Origin: Hymenobacter sp. H14-R3
Lineage (GTDB): Bacteria > Bacteroidota > Bacteroidia > Cytophagales > Hymenobacteraceae
Reading direction: 5' to 3'
DNA length: 64,000 nucleotides
NCBI RefSeq assembly: GCF_030063445.1
Contig: NZ_JASITD010000025.1
Span: forward strand, 1-64,000
Both the position numbers and the translations under genes were made by a program. Below, piece by piece: positions 26,359-35,546 of the stretch. Positions within the stretch are counted from its first letter, which is position 1. Each line of letters begins with the position of its first letter. The notes below the pieces were generated by a model, which searched no databases, had not been told where the DNA came from, and saw nothing but the letters and a program-made list of their open reading frames with translations.

Positions 26359-27654
26359 TTATCCGGTAACTAGTTGCGTGGCAACATGGTCGGCGCGGGT
26401 CGGCGCGGTCGGCTGCCCGCCGGCCACCACGCCCGTATCGGCGAGCAGGGCCAGCAGGCGCTGCACGCGGGCGGGCCAGGTTTGGGCGCAGGCAAAGGCG
26501 TAGCTGGCCTCGCCCATGCGCAGGCGCTCGGCGGGGTGGTGGTAGAGGTGCTCCACGGCGCGGGCCAGGCCGGCGCTGGTAGCGGCCGGGCTCTCGACCG
26601 GCACCTTAATGGCGGCCGCGGCCGGAATGAAGGTGCGCGCGCCCTGGTGGTTGAGGGTGATGATGGGCAGGCCAGTGGCCATGGCCTCCATAAACTGCGA
26701 GGCAAAGGAGTCGCGCAGGCTGGCGAACATAAATACGTCGTGGGTTTCCATCATTTCGCGCACTTCGAGCCACGGCACGCCGCCGCGCCAGGTTACGCGG
26801 TCGGCCACCTGGTACTGGGCCAGCCAGCCGGGCACGCGGTCGCGCAGGGGCCCATCGCCGAGCACGGTGAGGTGCCAGCGCACCTGCGGGTCTACCTGCT
26901 GCAGGGCATCGAGCACCAGGGGCAGGGCCTTGTTGGGGTAGAGGCGGCCCACCCACAGCAGGCGCAGCACGGGGCCGGGCGTGCGCACGGGCAGCTCGGC
27001 GCCGTGAAATTTTTCGGGCAGGCCGGTATCCAGAAACAGCTGCACCTGCTTGGCCCCAAGGTGGCGGGCCAGGTCGGCCGACTCATCATTAGAAGCCAGC
27101 ACCAGCGTGGTATTGCGCAGGTTTTGGCGCAGGTTGAAATCGAAATGCGTGAGCACCCAGGTGAAGGCCGAGCGCAGGGTTTCGGTGCGAAACCAATCGG
27201 GCACGTACTGCCGGAACGCTATCGGGGCCTTCTGGGCGCCGCCCACCGGGCCATATACCGTGGGCCGGCCCAGCCGCCACAGCCACGACCCCATCTTGAG
27301 GCTGCTGTACGACACGTGGTGCACCAAATCGAAGCCCACCTGCTGCTGCAGGGGCCGCGCCCGCCGCCAGGCCAGAAACTGCCATACCATATAGTGCAGG
27401 TACACTCCAAACTGCCAGCGGTACAGAAACTGCACCAGCGCGGGCACCGCCAGGTAGTGAAAGTGCAGGCGCTGGGCGGCCGGCTCGGTGGCGTGGCGGG
27501 CCAGGTAAGTCGCTATGGCGGGCTGGTTTTCGGGGTCGGTGAAGCACCACACGTTTTGCCCGGTGCTGGCGTATTCCCAGGCCCAGTGAAAGGCGTTGCC
27601 GCCTTCGCCACCCTGCTCGGGGTTGCAGGCGAAGGCCGAGAGGAGAATGTTCAT
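26359..27654 (-). CDS. family 4 glycosyltransferase
   Basis: This 431-aa GT-B protein starts MNILLSAFACNPEQGGEGGNA, with the nucleotide-side signature LLWVGRLYPNKALPLVLDAL and a donor-binding region SQFMEAMATGLPIITLN. The N-terminal ACNPEQGGEGG motif is shared by a subgroup of GT4 enzymes in Bacteroidota polysaccharide loci. Its ATG overlaps the preceding gene's stop by four bases (ATGA), so translation is probably coupled. Confidence 0.9.
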   Translation of the reverse strand: MNILLSAFACNPEQGGEGGNAFHWAWEYASTGQNVWCFTDPENQPAIATYLARHATEPAAQRLHFHYLAVPALVQFLYRWQFGVYLHYMVWQFLAWRRARPLQQQVGFDLVHHVSYSSLKMGSWLWRLGRPTVYGPVGGAQKAPIAFRQYVPDWFRTETLRSAFTWVLTHFDFNLRQNLRNTTLVLASNDESADLARHLGAKQVQLFLDTGLPEKFHGAELPVRTPGPVLRLLWVGRLYPNKALPLVLDALQQVDPQVRWHLTVLGDGPLRDRVPGWLAQYQVADRVTWRGGVPWLEVREMMETHDVFMFASLRDSFASQFMEAMATGLPIITLNHQGARTFIPAAAAIKVPVESPAATSAGLARAVEHLYHHPAERLRMGEASYAFACAQTWPARVQRLLALLADTGVVAGGQPTAPTRADHVATQLVTG

Positions 27655-28661
27655 CGTAGCTCAGGGGTAAGAAGTGGCGAGGAAAAAGTGGCGGGCGCCG
27701 GCGGGGCCGGCGGGCCGGCCCGCAGCCCCGGCAGCCAGCGGCCGAGCTTGCTTTTGACCCGGCTCAGCATAAACTGCTGAAAAAAATGCGCGTCGCGGCG
27801 CTGGTCGCGCAGCACGTGGCGGGGGTGGGTGAGCGGAAACGCCAGCTCGTGGGTGGGCACGGCGGCCAGCTCGTCGTGGGCGTTGTGGGTGTGGGTGGCG
27901 TGGTCGCCAAAGCCAATGTTGCCCACCAGGTTGGTAGCCGGCACAATGCACAGGCCCGAGTTGGCAGCCACTGCAAAGTGCCACTGGTAGTCCCACACGT
28001 GGGCGGGGGCGGGCAGGGCGCGCACCCCGGCTATCTTGCCCAGGCGGTAGCGCGCCTCCAGCCCCGAGCTGTAGGCCCGGCCCAGCGCCCCGCTGGCCCG
28101 CACGGCCTCAAAGCTGGTGAGGTCGAAATCGAACAGCGCCCAGGCCCGCCGCCAAGTGGCCCAGCCCCAGCTGTTTACCTGCGCCGAAAAGTAGTAGGCG
28201 GGCGCGCCGGGCGGGGGCGGCTGCTGGCCCTCGGCGCTGAAATTATTACCCCCAATGTGCATCACGCGGGCATCGTGGCGGTAGCGGGCCAGCAGCTCGT
28301 GGCAAAAGCCGAAGAAGCTGGGGGCCGGCACGCAGTCATCTTCCAGAATAATGCCTTCGGGCTCGTGCGCAAAAAACCAGCTGATGGCCGTGGCCGGGCC
28401 CAGGCCGCAGTTCAGGTTTTGGTCCTGAAACAGCGTTTGCACCTGGCAGGGCCAGTCGATGCCGTCGAGCACCAGCTGGCGGGTGGCCGCGCAGGTGGCG
28501 GCATCGGTGGGGTGGCCGGGGCGGGGGCCGTCGGCCGCCACGTAGAGGCGGGCCGGGCGCGCCCGCCGAATGGCCGCCAGCACCTGCCGCGTAGTATCGG
28601 GCCGGTTGAATACCAGCAGCAGCACCGGCGGCGCGGGCTGCGGGGGGCGGGCCGCGCTCAT
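27651..28661 (-). CDS. GT-A type nucleotide-diphospho-sugar transferase family protein
   Basis: This 336-aa protein contains VLLLVFNRPDTTRQVLAAI, LYVAADGPR, a donor-site motif WFFAHEPEGIILEDDCVP (metal-binding acidic residues), and VNSWGWATWRRAW. This set is typical of a GT2-like family often labelled nucleotide-diphospho-sugar transferase or hemolytic-protein-like. The start at 28661 is set by an ATGA overlap with the upstream GT4 stop; a longer upstream reading frame is an opposite-frame artefact in the neighbouring gene. The last ~35 residues are Pro/Ala-rich. Confidence 0.85.
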   Translation of the reverse strand: MSAARPPQPAPPVLLLVFNRPDTTRQVLAAIRRARPARLYVAADGPRPGHPTDAATCAATRQLVLDGIDWPCQVQTLFQDQNLNCGLGPATAISWFFAHEPEGIILEDDCVPAPSFFGFCHELLARYRHDARVMHIGGNNFSAEGQQPPPPGAPAYYFSAQVNSWGWATWRRAWALFDFDLTSFEAVRASGALGRAYSSGLEARYRLGKIAGVRALPAPAHVWDYQWHFAVAANSGLCIVPATNLVGNIGFGDHATHTHNAHDELAAVPTHELAFPLTHPRHVLRDQRRDAHFFQQFMLSRVKSKLGRWLPGLRAGPPAPPAPATFSSPLLTPELR

Positions 28662-29929
28662 GGCAGCTGCGGCACCGCCGCTACGGATAAGGCCACTTCT
28701 GCCGTCTGTAATTCCGCGGCCGCCACCACTATCTCCGCGCCCTCGGGCAGCCGCTCGCGGGCCAGCATAGTGCGGTAAATATCCAGGGTGCGCTGCGTAA
28801 TGGTGGCGGGGTCGTGGCGGGCGCGGGCCACGCGCATGGCCTGGCGGCTCAGGCGCTGGCGCAGGGGCTCGTCGCGGCACAGGCGCAGCACCTGGTCGGC
28901 AATGTCGCGCGGGTCGAGGCGGGCGCCCAGGCCCGTGCGCTCGTGCGTTACCAGCGAGCCCACGCCGCCCACCAGCGTTACCACCACGGGCAGGCCCGCC
29001 ACCTGGGCCTCGCACACGGTGTTGGGGCTATTATCGAGGTAGGAGGGGTGCAGCAGGCAAAACGACTCCTGCATGAGGGCTTGCAGGGCGGCCGTGTTTT
29101 GCATGCCCCGCAGCTCCAGGTCATCGGGGCCAATGGCCGTAAGCTTCTTACGCTTAATGTGTTGCTGCACCACCTCGGGCTCGGTCTGGCCCACAATGGT
29201 GAGCTTGGCCGGCACCTGCTGCCGAATGAGGTCGAAGGCCTCCAGCACCTGGCGGTAGCCCTTCATGGTTTGCGAGCCGCCCACAAATAGCAGGTGGGGC
29301 CGCCCCGGCTCGGGGCCGGGCGTGGCGGCGCAGTCGAGCTCAAAAAACGCCGGCCGAATCATCTCCCAGTTGTGGTGCACGCGGCAGGCGGGGTTAAAGC
29401 GCCGGCTCATGGCCGCATCCCAGGTGGTGCGGCACGAGGTGTCGCGCACCTGGGGCAGGTAGCGCAGCTCGTAGTAGCTGGCCAGCAGCCACAAAAACCG
29501 CCGGATGGGGCTGATTTCGGGCAGCAGCTTCAGGTTTTCCCACACAATGCCCTGCATCGACAGCAGCACCGGCATGGCCAGCCCCGCCGTAGCCACGTGC
29601 AGCTGCGACTCGCAGCCGTGCACATGAATGAGGTCGTAGGCCGGGCCGTGGGCCTGCACGTAGGCGCGCAGCAAAGCCACGCGGCGGCGAAACAGCGTGC
29701 GGATATCCTCGCGCCGCTCGGGCGTGTTGAGGTAGATGTAGCGCACGCCCTGCTCCTCGTAGTGCTCTACGGGCACGGGCAGGCCGGTAGCCACGCCCAG
29801 CACCGTGAGGGCCACCTCGGCGGGCCGGGCCGCCAGCTGGCGAATAAGGCTGACCACCCATGGGGCGCCCGCCTCGTTGGCGCGCGGGTGCGGGTGCGCC
29901 GCCAGCCAGAGAATATTTAGTGGTTTCAT
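28658..29929 (-). CDS. family 4 glycosyltransferase
   Basis: The 423-aa protein begins MKPLNILWLAAHPHPRANEAGAPWV. It has an HVHGCESQLHVATAG acceptor segment, LLFVGGSQTMKGYRQVLEAF at the start of the second domain, and the donor motif NTVCEAQVAGLPVVVT (Glu). It is the first of three genes joined by 4-base ATGA overlaps (29929, 28661 and 27654), which implies tight stoichiometry. The leader to the next gene upstream (30161) contains a long palindrome. Confidence 0.9.
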   Translation of the reverse strand: MKPLNILWLAAHPHPRANEAGAPWVVSLIRQLAARPAEVALTVLGVATGLPVPVEHYEEQGVRYIYLNTPERREDIRTLFRRRVALLRAYVQAHGPAYDLIHVHGCESQLHVATAGLAMPVLLSMQGIVWENLKLLPEISPIRRFLWLLASYYELRYLPQVRDTSCRTTWDAAMSRRFNPACRVHHNWEMIRPAFFELDCAATPGPEPGRPHLLFVGGSQTMKGYRQVLEAFDLIRQQVPAKLTIVGQTEPEVVQQHIKRKKLTAIGPDDLELRGMQNTAALQALMQESFCLLHPSYLDNSPNTVCEAQVAGLPVVVTLVGGVGSLVTHERTGLGARLDPRDIADQVLRLCRDEPLRQRLSRQAMRVARARHDPATITQRTLDIYRTMLARERLPEGAEIVVAAAELQTAEVALSVAAVPQLP

Positions 29930-30029
29930 AGCAGAAATAGGGCGTGATGAGCGGTTGACTTTATACCTGATTAATAGGTAATTATGAATAATTTACTGTT
30001 AACCCAGAACTTGCAAAAAGTAGTCTGTT

Positions 30030-30113
30030 CATTGCGAGCGTAGCGCGGCAATCGCCCCCGAACGAGTCGTTCGGGTATCGTTCTGGGGCGATTACCGCGC
30101 TGCGCTCGCAATG
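30030..30113. repeat. 84-bp palindrome (TTGCGAGCG type)
   Basis: Arms 30030-30058 and 30085-30113 match at 27 of 29 positions (CATTGCGAGCG and CGCTCGCAATG ends). The loop contains a second small palindrome (CGAACGAGTCGTTCG). It lies between the GT4 gene and the Wzy-like gene in the operon, so it would form a large stem-loop in the polycistronic RNA. Confidence 0.65.
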
Positions 30114-30160
30114 ACAGATGATTTAAGTAGTTTATAGTTAATATATTAACAATCAACTAC

Positions 30161-31447
30161 TTAACGGGAAAGGGCAAGGAGCGGTTCGGGCTCATAGGCA
30201 GGCCGCGGGGCGGGTGCGGCGGGCACGGGGGCCGGCGGCGTGGCGCTGGCCAGCAGCAGCCCCCACACCGGGTAAATGGTGAGAGGCCAGTCGTAGGACA
30301 GGCCAAATACCAGGCAGCCGCCCAGCAGGCTGATGAGGGCGGCGGTTTCGGCCGTGAGCGGGGCGGGGTTGGCCAGGCGCCTGATTACCTGCATGCACAG
30401 CGGCGTTACTACCAGCAGCACGCCCAGCCAGCCAAAGTAAAACATGCGGTCGAGGTAAAAGCTGTGGAAGTGGTGCCCCGTGCCATCGCGCCACATGGGC
30501 TGGTCCGACGAGGGGTCGTAGAACTGCATGGGCACCTCGAAGCCCTCCAGGCGCCAGCCCAGCAGGGGCCGCTCGGCCACCAGGGGCGTGTACGACTGCA
30601 TTTGCTTGACGCGCCAGCTGCCCGTGCCCTGCTTATCGGCCTTGGTGAGGTCCTCGTAGTTATCGGCAAATTTCTTTTTGACCGCCGTGGGGTTTTGCAG
30701 CAGCGTGGCCAGCCCGGCCACGCTGCCCAGGGCCAGCGGCAGCGCTACCAGCAGCACCAGGCGCTGCGTCGAAATGCGCAGGCCCGGCACGCGCCGCAGC
30801 CCCAGCACCAGGTTGATGGGCAGGGCCACCAGCGTGGCAATCCACACCGAGCGGTGCTGCAAAAAGATTATCAGGACGAGGCCAATGAAAAACCCCAGCA
30901 GCGCCCACGGGCTGCTCCGCTGCAAAAACCAGTTGAGGCACAGCAGCGTGGGCAGCAGTAGCAGCAGCGCCGAGTCGGCCGAAAACCCCCGCTCATTATC
31001 CAAAAACCCCTTGAGACTGAGCGCCTCGGGGTGCTGCGTTGCCAGGTTCACTACCAGCAGCAGCAGCAGCAGGCCCACCAGCGGCCGCAGCGGCGGCAGG
31101 CCGCGCCGGTGGTAGTAGCCGTAGGTGCCATATAGCATAAAGAGTACCAGCACCTTGCTGAATACGTGCATGTAAATAATCCAGGTGCCGTGCGTGGCGT
31201 ACGAATCCAGCATCAGCCCCAGCAGGTAGGCTACCGTGAGCAGCATGAAGCGGCCCATGGCTGGCTCCATGCTGCGCCAGTACCACACGGCGGCCCCCAG
31301 CCCCAGGGCCAGCAGCGCCAGCTGCAGCTGGCCCAGCGCGGGGTCATCGCCCGAGCCGGGCTTCAGAAAAAACTCCCACACCGAGGGGTCCAGGCCCAGC
31401 ACCAGCACCAGCGGCAGCAGCTTGAGGGGGCGCGTCGAGATTATCAT
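30161..31447 (-). CDS. O-antigen polymerase/ligase-like polytopic membrane protein
   Basis: This 428-aa protein has about ten to twelve hydrophobic helices and a large loop (about 265-340, EDLTKADKQGTGSWRVKQMQ to GTGHHFHSFYLDRMFYFG). The loop's GSWR and HHFHSFYL features match the Wzy/WaaL PF04932 group, where an Arg and a His act in glycosyl transfer. It should polymerise or ligate lipid-linked repeat units on the periplasmic side. Position between the flippase and glycosyltransferases supports this. Polymerase versus ligase cannot be decided from sequence. Confidence 0.82.
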   Translation of the reverse strand: MIISTRPLKLLPLVLVLGLDPSVWEFFLKPGSGDDPALGQLQLALLALGLGAAVWYWRSMEPAMGRFMLLTVAYLLGLMLDSYATHGTWIIYMHVFSKVLVLFMLYGTYGYYHRRGLPPLRPLVGLLLLLLVVNLATQHPEALSLKGFLDNERGFSADSALLLLLPTLLCLNWFLQRSSPWALLGFFIGLVLIIFLQHRSVWIATLVALPINLVLGLRRVPGLRISTQRLVLLVALPLALGSVAGLATLLQNPTAVKKKFADNYEDLTKADKQGTGSWRVKQMQSYTPLVAERPLLGWRLEGFEVPMQFYDPSSDQPMWRDGTGHHFHSFYLDRMFYFGWLGVLLVVTPLCMQVIRRLANPAPLTAETAALISLLGGCLVFGLSYDWPLTIYPVWGLLLASATPPAPVPAAPAPRPAYEPEPLLALSR

Positions 31448-31477
31448 GTGAAGGGAAGTGAGAAGTAAGGGGCTGGC

Positions 31478-33076
31478 TCAGGCCAGCAAAGCTTCGGAGC
31501 CGGTCAGGACCGGGTTGGGCACCGGGGCCGTCAGGCCGGCGGCCGGCCCCAGGTGGGCGGCGTAGCGGTGCAGCCCGGTGCGCGCCCAGGCGGGTAGCCG
31601 CGGCGCGGCCTGGGCGCGCCGCAGCGCCTGCCACAGGCCGGCGTGCAGCTCGGGCGGCGGCCAGGCCAGCAGCAGCGCCGCCAGCGCCCCGGCCCCGGCC
31701 AGCATTTGCAGCCCAAATACCAGCACCGGGGGCCAGCCCAGCGGCCGCAGCCCGGCCGAAACCAACCAGATGCCCGCGCCCACCACCGCGGCGTTGCGCA
31801 GCCCCGGCAGGTACACCCCAAACAGCGCCCCGTAGCTGGCCTGCACATCGTGGTGCGTTACGCGCATATACAGCAGCGTGCGCAGCGCCTCGCTCAGGCC
31901 CAGGGCCACCGCCACGCCCAGGATGCCGTAGCCGCGCAGCAGCCAGAACAAGCTGGCTAATATGACGATAGCCTCCAAGTTGAGCACCACCTTGCGGTGC
32001 AGGTTGGCGCGGGCATCGGCCACAATGCCCGCAAACATGGCCGTCATGCTCAGGGGCACGGCCACGCACAGCGCTTGCAGCACCGGCACCGAAGCGGCCC
32101 ACTTGGCCCCCAGCAGCACCCGCACCATTTCGGGGGCGGCCACGGCCACGCCCGCGCACAGCGGCAGCACCAGGGTAGCTACCAGCGTGGTGCTGCGCAG
32201 GTACATGCCGCGCAGCTGCGGCACGTTTTCCTGCACCCGGCTAAAGGCCGGAAACGCCACCTTGGCAATGCTGTGGGTGAGAAAATACATGGGCAGGTAC
32301 AACAGCAGGTAGGCCCGGTTGTAGAGGCCCAGCGCCACCGGCCCCAGCAGCCGCCCAATGAGCAGGGTATCGAGGCTGCCGCTGATAAATTCCAGAAAGC
32401 TGATGGCCGACACCCGGCTGCCGTAGCCCACCAGCGTGGCGTAGTGCTGCCAGCCCAGCAGCGGCCGCACCGGGTGCCGCACCAGGGTGTAGGCGGCCAC
32501 GCTGGCAATGAGCTGCTGGGCCAGGGTGGCCGCCACCAGGCTCCATACGCCCGCGCCGGCCCAGGCGCAGCCCAGGCCCACGCCGCCGTAGGCCAGCACG
32601 TAGGTCACCACGTCGAGCTTGGCCAGCAGGTCGAAGCGCATTTCGCGGCGCAGCACGCTGGTGGCCGTGAGGCCCACCGACGTTATCACGAAGCCCAGGG
32701 CCAGGGCCCGCACCAGCGGCACCACCGCCGGGTTGTCGAGTATCAGCACCGCCAGCGGGGCCAGCAGCCAGAACGCCGCCGCCACCACCAGGCCCAGCAG
32801 CAGCGAGCCCGTGAAGGCCGCCCGCAAGTCGTTGGGGCTCAGCTGGGGGCGCTGCACCACGGCGTGGCCCAGGCCCATTTCGGCAAAGTAGCTGCCGAAG
32901 CGCAGCACCACGCCCGCCAGCGCCACTAGCCCAAAGGCGGCGGGGTCAAGCAGGCGAGCCATTACGGCGGTGTAGCCTACCTGCATTACCGACGTGAGCA
33001 CGGCCGCCGTAGTCGTCCACTTTATACCGCGCAGGGCCGTGGCTCCCAGCGAGGTGGGTTGGGTACCGGTCGTCAT
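31478..33076 (-). CDS. Wzx-type polysaccharide flippase (MOP family)
   Basis: The 532-aa protein has about 12-14 helices and an N-terminus (TALRGIKWTTTAAVLTSVMQVGYTAVMARLLDPAAFGLVALAGV) typical of WzxC-like MOP flippases, with the repeat PVALGLYNRAYLLLYLPMY in the middle. It translocates undecaprenyl-linked oligosaccharide from the cytoplasmic to the periplasmic side. The gene starts 27 bases after the Wzc gene stop and is followed by the Wzy-like gene, a standard Wzx/Wzy-dependent order. Confidence 0.92.
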   Translation of the reverse strand: MTTGTQPTSLGATALRGIKWTTTAAVLTSVMQVGYTAVMARLLDPAAFGLVALAGVVLRFGSYFAEMGLGHAVVQRPQLSPNDLRAAFTGSLLLGLVVAAAFWLLAPLAVLILDNPAVVPLVRALALGFVITSVGLTATSVLRREMRFDLLAKLDVVTYVLAYGGVGLGCAWAGAGVWSLVAATLAQQLIASVAAYTLVRHPVRPLLGWQHYATLVGYGSRVSAISFLEFISGSLDTLLIGRLLGPVALGLYNRAYLLLYLPMYFLTHSIAKVAFPAFSRVQENVPQLRGMYLRSTTLVATLVLPLCAGVAVAAPEMVRVLLGAKWAASVPVLQALCVAVPLSMTAMFAGIVADARANLHRKVVLNLEAIVILASLFWLLRGYGILGVAVALGLSEALRTLLYMRVTHHDVQASYGALFGVYLPGLRNAAVVGAGIWLVSAGLRPLGWPPVLVFGLQMLAGAGALAALLLAWPPPELHAGLWQALRRAQAAPRLPAWARTGLHRYAAHLGPAAGLTAPVPNPVLTGSEALLA

Positions 33077-33103
33077 AGCAAAGGATAGAGAGAGGCGGGC
33101 GGC

Positions 33104-35494
33104 CTACTGGCCGTAGGCGTAAGCGTTGGCCTTGTGGCCGTAGCCATAGGTTTTGGCAAAGTGCACATCGTTGAGCACCAGGAAGAGGTTGGCGATTTTC
33201 TGCTGCTGGTACAGCTCGTCAATCTGGGTCAGCATGTCCTTGTCGGTGTAGTTCTGGCGCACCACGTAGAGGCTGGCGTCGAAGTGGCGCATCAGCACGA
33301 AGAACTCGGCCACGTAGCCCATGGGGGGCGTATCGAGCACGAGGTAGTCGTAGTCGGTGCGCAGCTGCTCCATGAGGGTGTTCATGGCCTGGCTTTCGAG
33401 CAGCACGGTGGGGTTGTGGGGCACGGGGCCGCAGCAAATGAGCTCCAGGCCCTCAATGCCGCTGGGGTGGCGCACCTCGTCGAGGGTGGCCTGGCCCGCC
33501 AGGTAGGCCGCCAGGCCGGGCCCGGTGCGCTTGTTGAAATAGTTGGCCACGGTGGGGCGGCGCAGGTCGCACTCCAGCAGCAGCACGCGCCGGCCGCTGA
33601 GGGCCAGCTCAGTAGCCAGGTTCACGGCGCAAAAGGTTTTGCCCTCGCCCGGCACCGACGACGTGATGCCCAGCACCTTCTTATCGCCCGAGCCCGACAG
33701 GTATTGCAGGTTCACGCGCATGGACCGGAACGACTCCGTAATCGGCTCCTTGGGGTTGGCCATCGAGTGGGGCTTAAACTGGGTGGTGCCGTGCGCCACC
33801 AGGCCCAGCACCGGAATAGTGGTGAGCAGGGCCAGGTCTTCGGGGCGCTGCACGCGGCGGTTGGCCACGTCGAGCAGCAGTACCAGGGCCACCGGCCCGC
33901 CCAGCCCGGCCAGCAGCGCCAGCAGGCCCACCAGCAGGGGCTTGGGGGCCTCGGCCCCGCCGCCCATCAGGCGGGCGCGGTCCACTACGTGCTTATCCGA
34001 GGCGTTGGTAGCCAGGGCCACGGTCGCCTCGTTGCGTTTCTCCTCCAAAAAGGTGTAGTTCTTGTCGTTGAAGTCGTTGGCGCTGCGCAGGGCGGCCAGC
34101 TGCCGCTCATTTTCGGGCATGCGGCTCATCTGGCCGCGCACCTGGCCTAGCTGGGCCGTCACGTCGCGCAGGCCAATGTCGGCGGCCTGGCTCATGTTGG
34201 TAAGCATCGTCTCCAGCGATTCCTTGGTGGCCCGAATGGCCTCGTCGGTCTTCTTCACTATCGGGTTAATAGCGCTGGCGTTCACGCCCAGCTCGGCCCG
34301 CTTGGTGCTCAATTGGTTGAGCTGCAGAATGAGGTTGTCGAGCACCGGGTTTTCAACGCCCACGCTGCTGGGCGAGAGCAGCTGGCCCGCGCCCTGGTTA
34401 TCGTGCATGTAGCGCAGCATGTTCTGGTAGTACTTGCGGCTGGTGAGGGCCTTGGCCTGCGCCATTTCGAGGGTGCTCAACTGCTGAATGCCCGACGACG
34501 ACTGGGCCCCCACATCCACCACGCCCCGCGAGGTGCGGAAGCTGGACAGCGCATCGGCGGCCTGCCGGCGCGTGCCGGCCAGGCGGGCTATCTTCTCGTC
34601 CAGAAAGGCCACCGTTTTCTGGCCCGTCATGTTTTTATCGCGCAGGTCGGCCGCCGTGTACACGGCCATCAGGGTGTCCAGAAACATGGTGGCCTGGGCA
34701 GGCACCGCGCCCTTGGTGCGCAGCTCCACAATGCGCGACTCGTGGTCGATGGGCCGCACCGACAGCTCGCCCGCGTAGTGGTCAGCGGCCGAATTCAAGT
34801 CGTTGAGCACAAAGAAATAGCGCGTGCCAGCCGTGGCCTGGTCAGCGCCCGGCTGCGGCGTCAGCACCAGGCGCAGCAGCGGGGTGCGCAGCGAGTCGCC
34901 GGCCGCCACCGTTTCGTCGAGCTGCACATCGGGCAGCTCCTGCACCAGGTCGCCGGTGGGCAGGTACGTGAGCTGGCCCTTGGCGGCGGTGGCCTGCACC
35001 CGGTAGCGGCCGGGGCCGGTGGGCGTCACAAATATGCGCACCCCCGTGAGCTGCGGGGCACGCAGGCTCACCTGCACCCGAAACGGCACCAGCGCCGCCG
35101 GCTGCTCGCGCACCTGCAGGGGGCGCAGGGCATTCAGCCACGAGCCGGGCACCACAAAGTACGATACCGCGTAGGGCAGGCGGCTCACGGTTTCGCGCAC
35201 CATGCGCGCTGAGGTGAGCAGGCCCACCTCGTCCTCCATTTTCATGCCCTTGGTGGGCACCTCCATCATCTGCATCATTTCCTGGGCCCGGCGCGAGCCC
35301 GTGGCCTGGTCGCCCAGCAGCATGGTGGCCCGGAAGGCATATACCGGCGGCGCTACCCGCAGGTACAGAAAAGCCAGCAGGCCGGCCACCGCCAGGCCCA
35401 CCGCAAACAGCGGCCAGCGCCGCCGCATCCGAAACAGCAGCGCGTGCAAATCAAGCTCGTCACTCGGTGGGGTCAGGGAGGGTTGGGAAGCCAT
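33104..35494 (-). CDS. Wzc-type polysaccharide co-polymerase with tyrosine autokinase domain
   Basis: The 796-aa protein combines an N-terminal Wzz domain with helix (RRRWPLFAVGLAVAGLLAFLYL), a long periplasmic coiled region, a GNVR segment (NDFNDKNYTFLEEKRNEA) before the second helix, and a C-terminal BY-kinase. The kinase has Walker A SSVPGEGKT (Lys619), Walker A' LLECDLRRPT, and Walker B YDYLVLDTPPMG, followed by a Tyr-rich tail (TYGYGHKANAYAYGQ) for autophosphorylation. It controls chain length and export with the Wza-like protein encoded 52 bases upstream. Confidence 0.95.
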   Translation of the reverse strand: MASQPSLTPPSDELDLHALLFRMRRRWPLFAVGLAVAGLLAFLYLRVAPPVYAFRATMLLGDQATGSRRAQEMMQMMEVPTKGMKMEDEVGLLTSARMVRETVSRLPYAVSYFVVPGSWLNALRPLQVREQPAALVPFRVQVSLRAPQLTGVRIFVTPTGPGRYRVQATAAKGQLTYLPTGDLVQELPDVQLDETVAAGDSLRTPLLRLVLTPQPGADQATAGTRYFFVLNDLNSAADHYAGELSVRPIDHESRIVELRTKGAVPAQATMFLDTLMAVYTAADLRDKNMTGQKTVAFLDEKIARLAGTRRQAADALSSFRTSRGVVDVGAQSSSGIQQLSTLEMAQAKALTSRKYYQNMLRYMHDNQGAGQLLSPSSVGVENPVLDNLILQLNQLSTKRAELGVNASAINPIVKKTDEAIRATKESLETMLTNMSQAADIGLRDVTAQLGQVRGQMSRMPENERQLAALRSANDFNDKNYTFLEEKRNEATVALATNASDKHVVDRARLMGGGAEAPKPLLVGLLALLAGLGGPVALVLLLDVANRRVQRPEDLALLTTIPVLGLVAHGTTQFKPHSMANPKEPITESFRSMRVNLQYLSGSGDKKVLGITSSVPGEGKTFCAVNLATELALSGRRVLLLECDLRRPTVANYFNKRTGPGLAAYLAGQATLDEVRHPSGIEGLELICCGPVPHNPTVLLESQAMNTLMEQLRTDYDYLVLDTPPMGYVAEFFVLMRHFDASLYVVRQNYTDKDMLTQIDELYQQQKIANLFLVLNDVHFAKTYGYGHKANAYAYGQ

Positions 35495-35546
35495 AAGCCA
35501 GCAAGAAAAAGCAGCGATGAAGGAAAAACCTAGGGGCTAAAATCCG

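Noticed and set aside
28662..29015. N-terminal extension of the GT-A gene at 27651-28661
   Set aside because: The extra ~118 codons are Gly/Ala/Arg/Pro-rich and antisense-like within the neighbouring GT4 gene; the ATGA overlap at 28658-28661 fixes the start.
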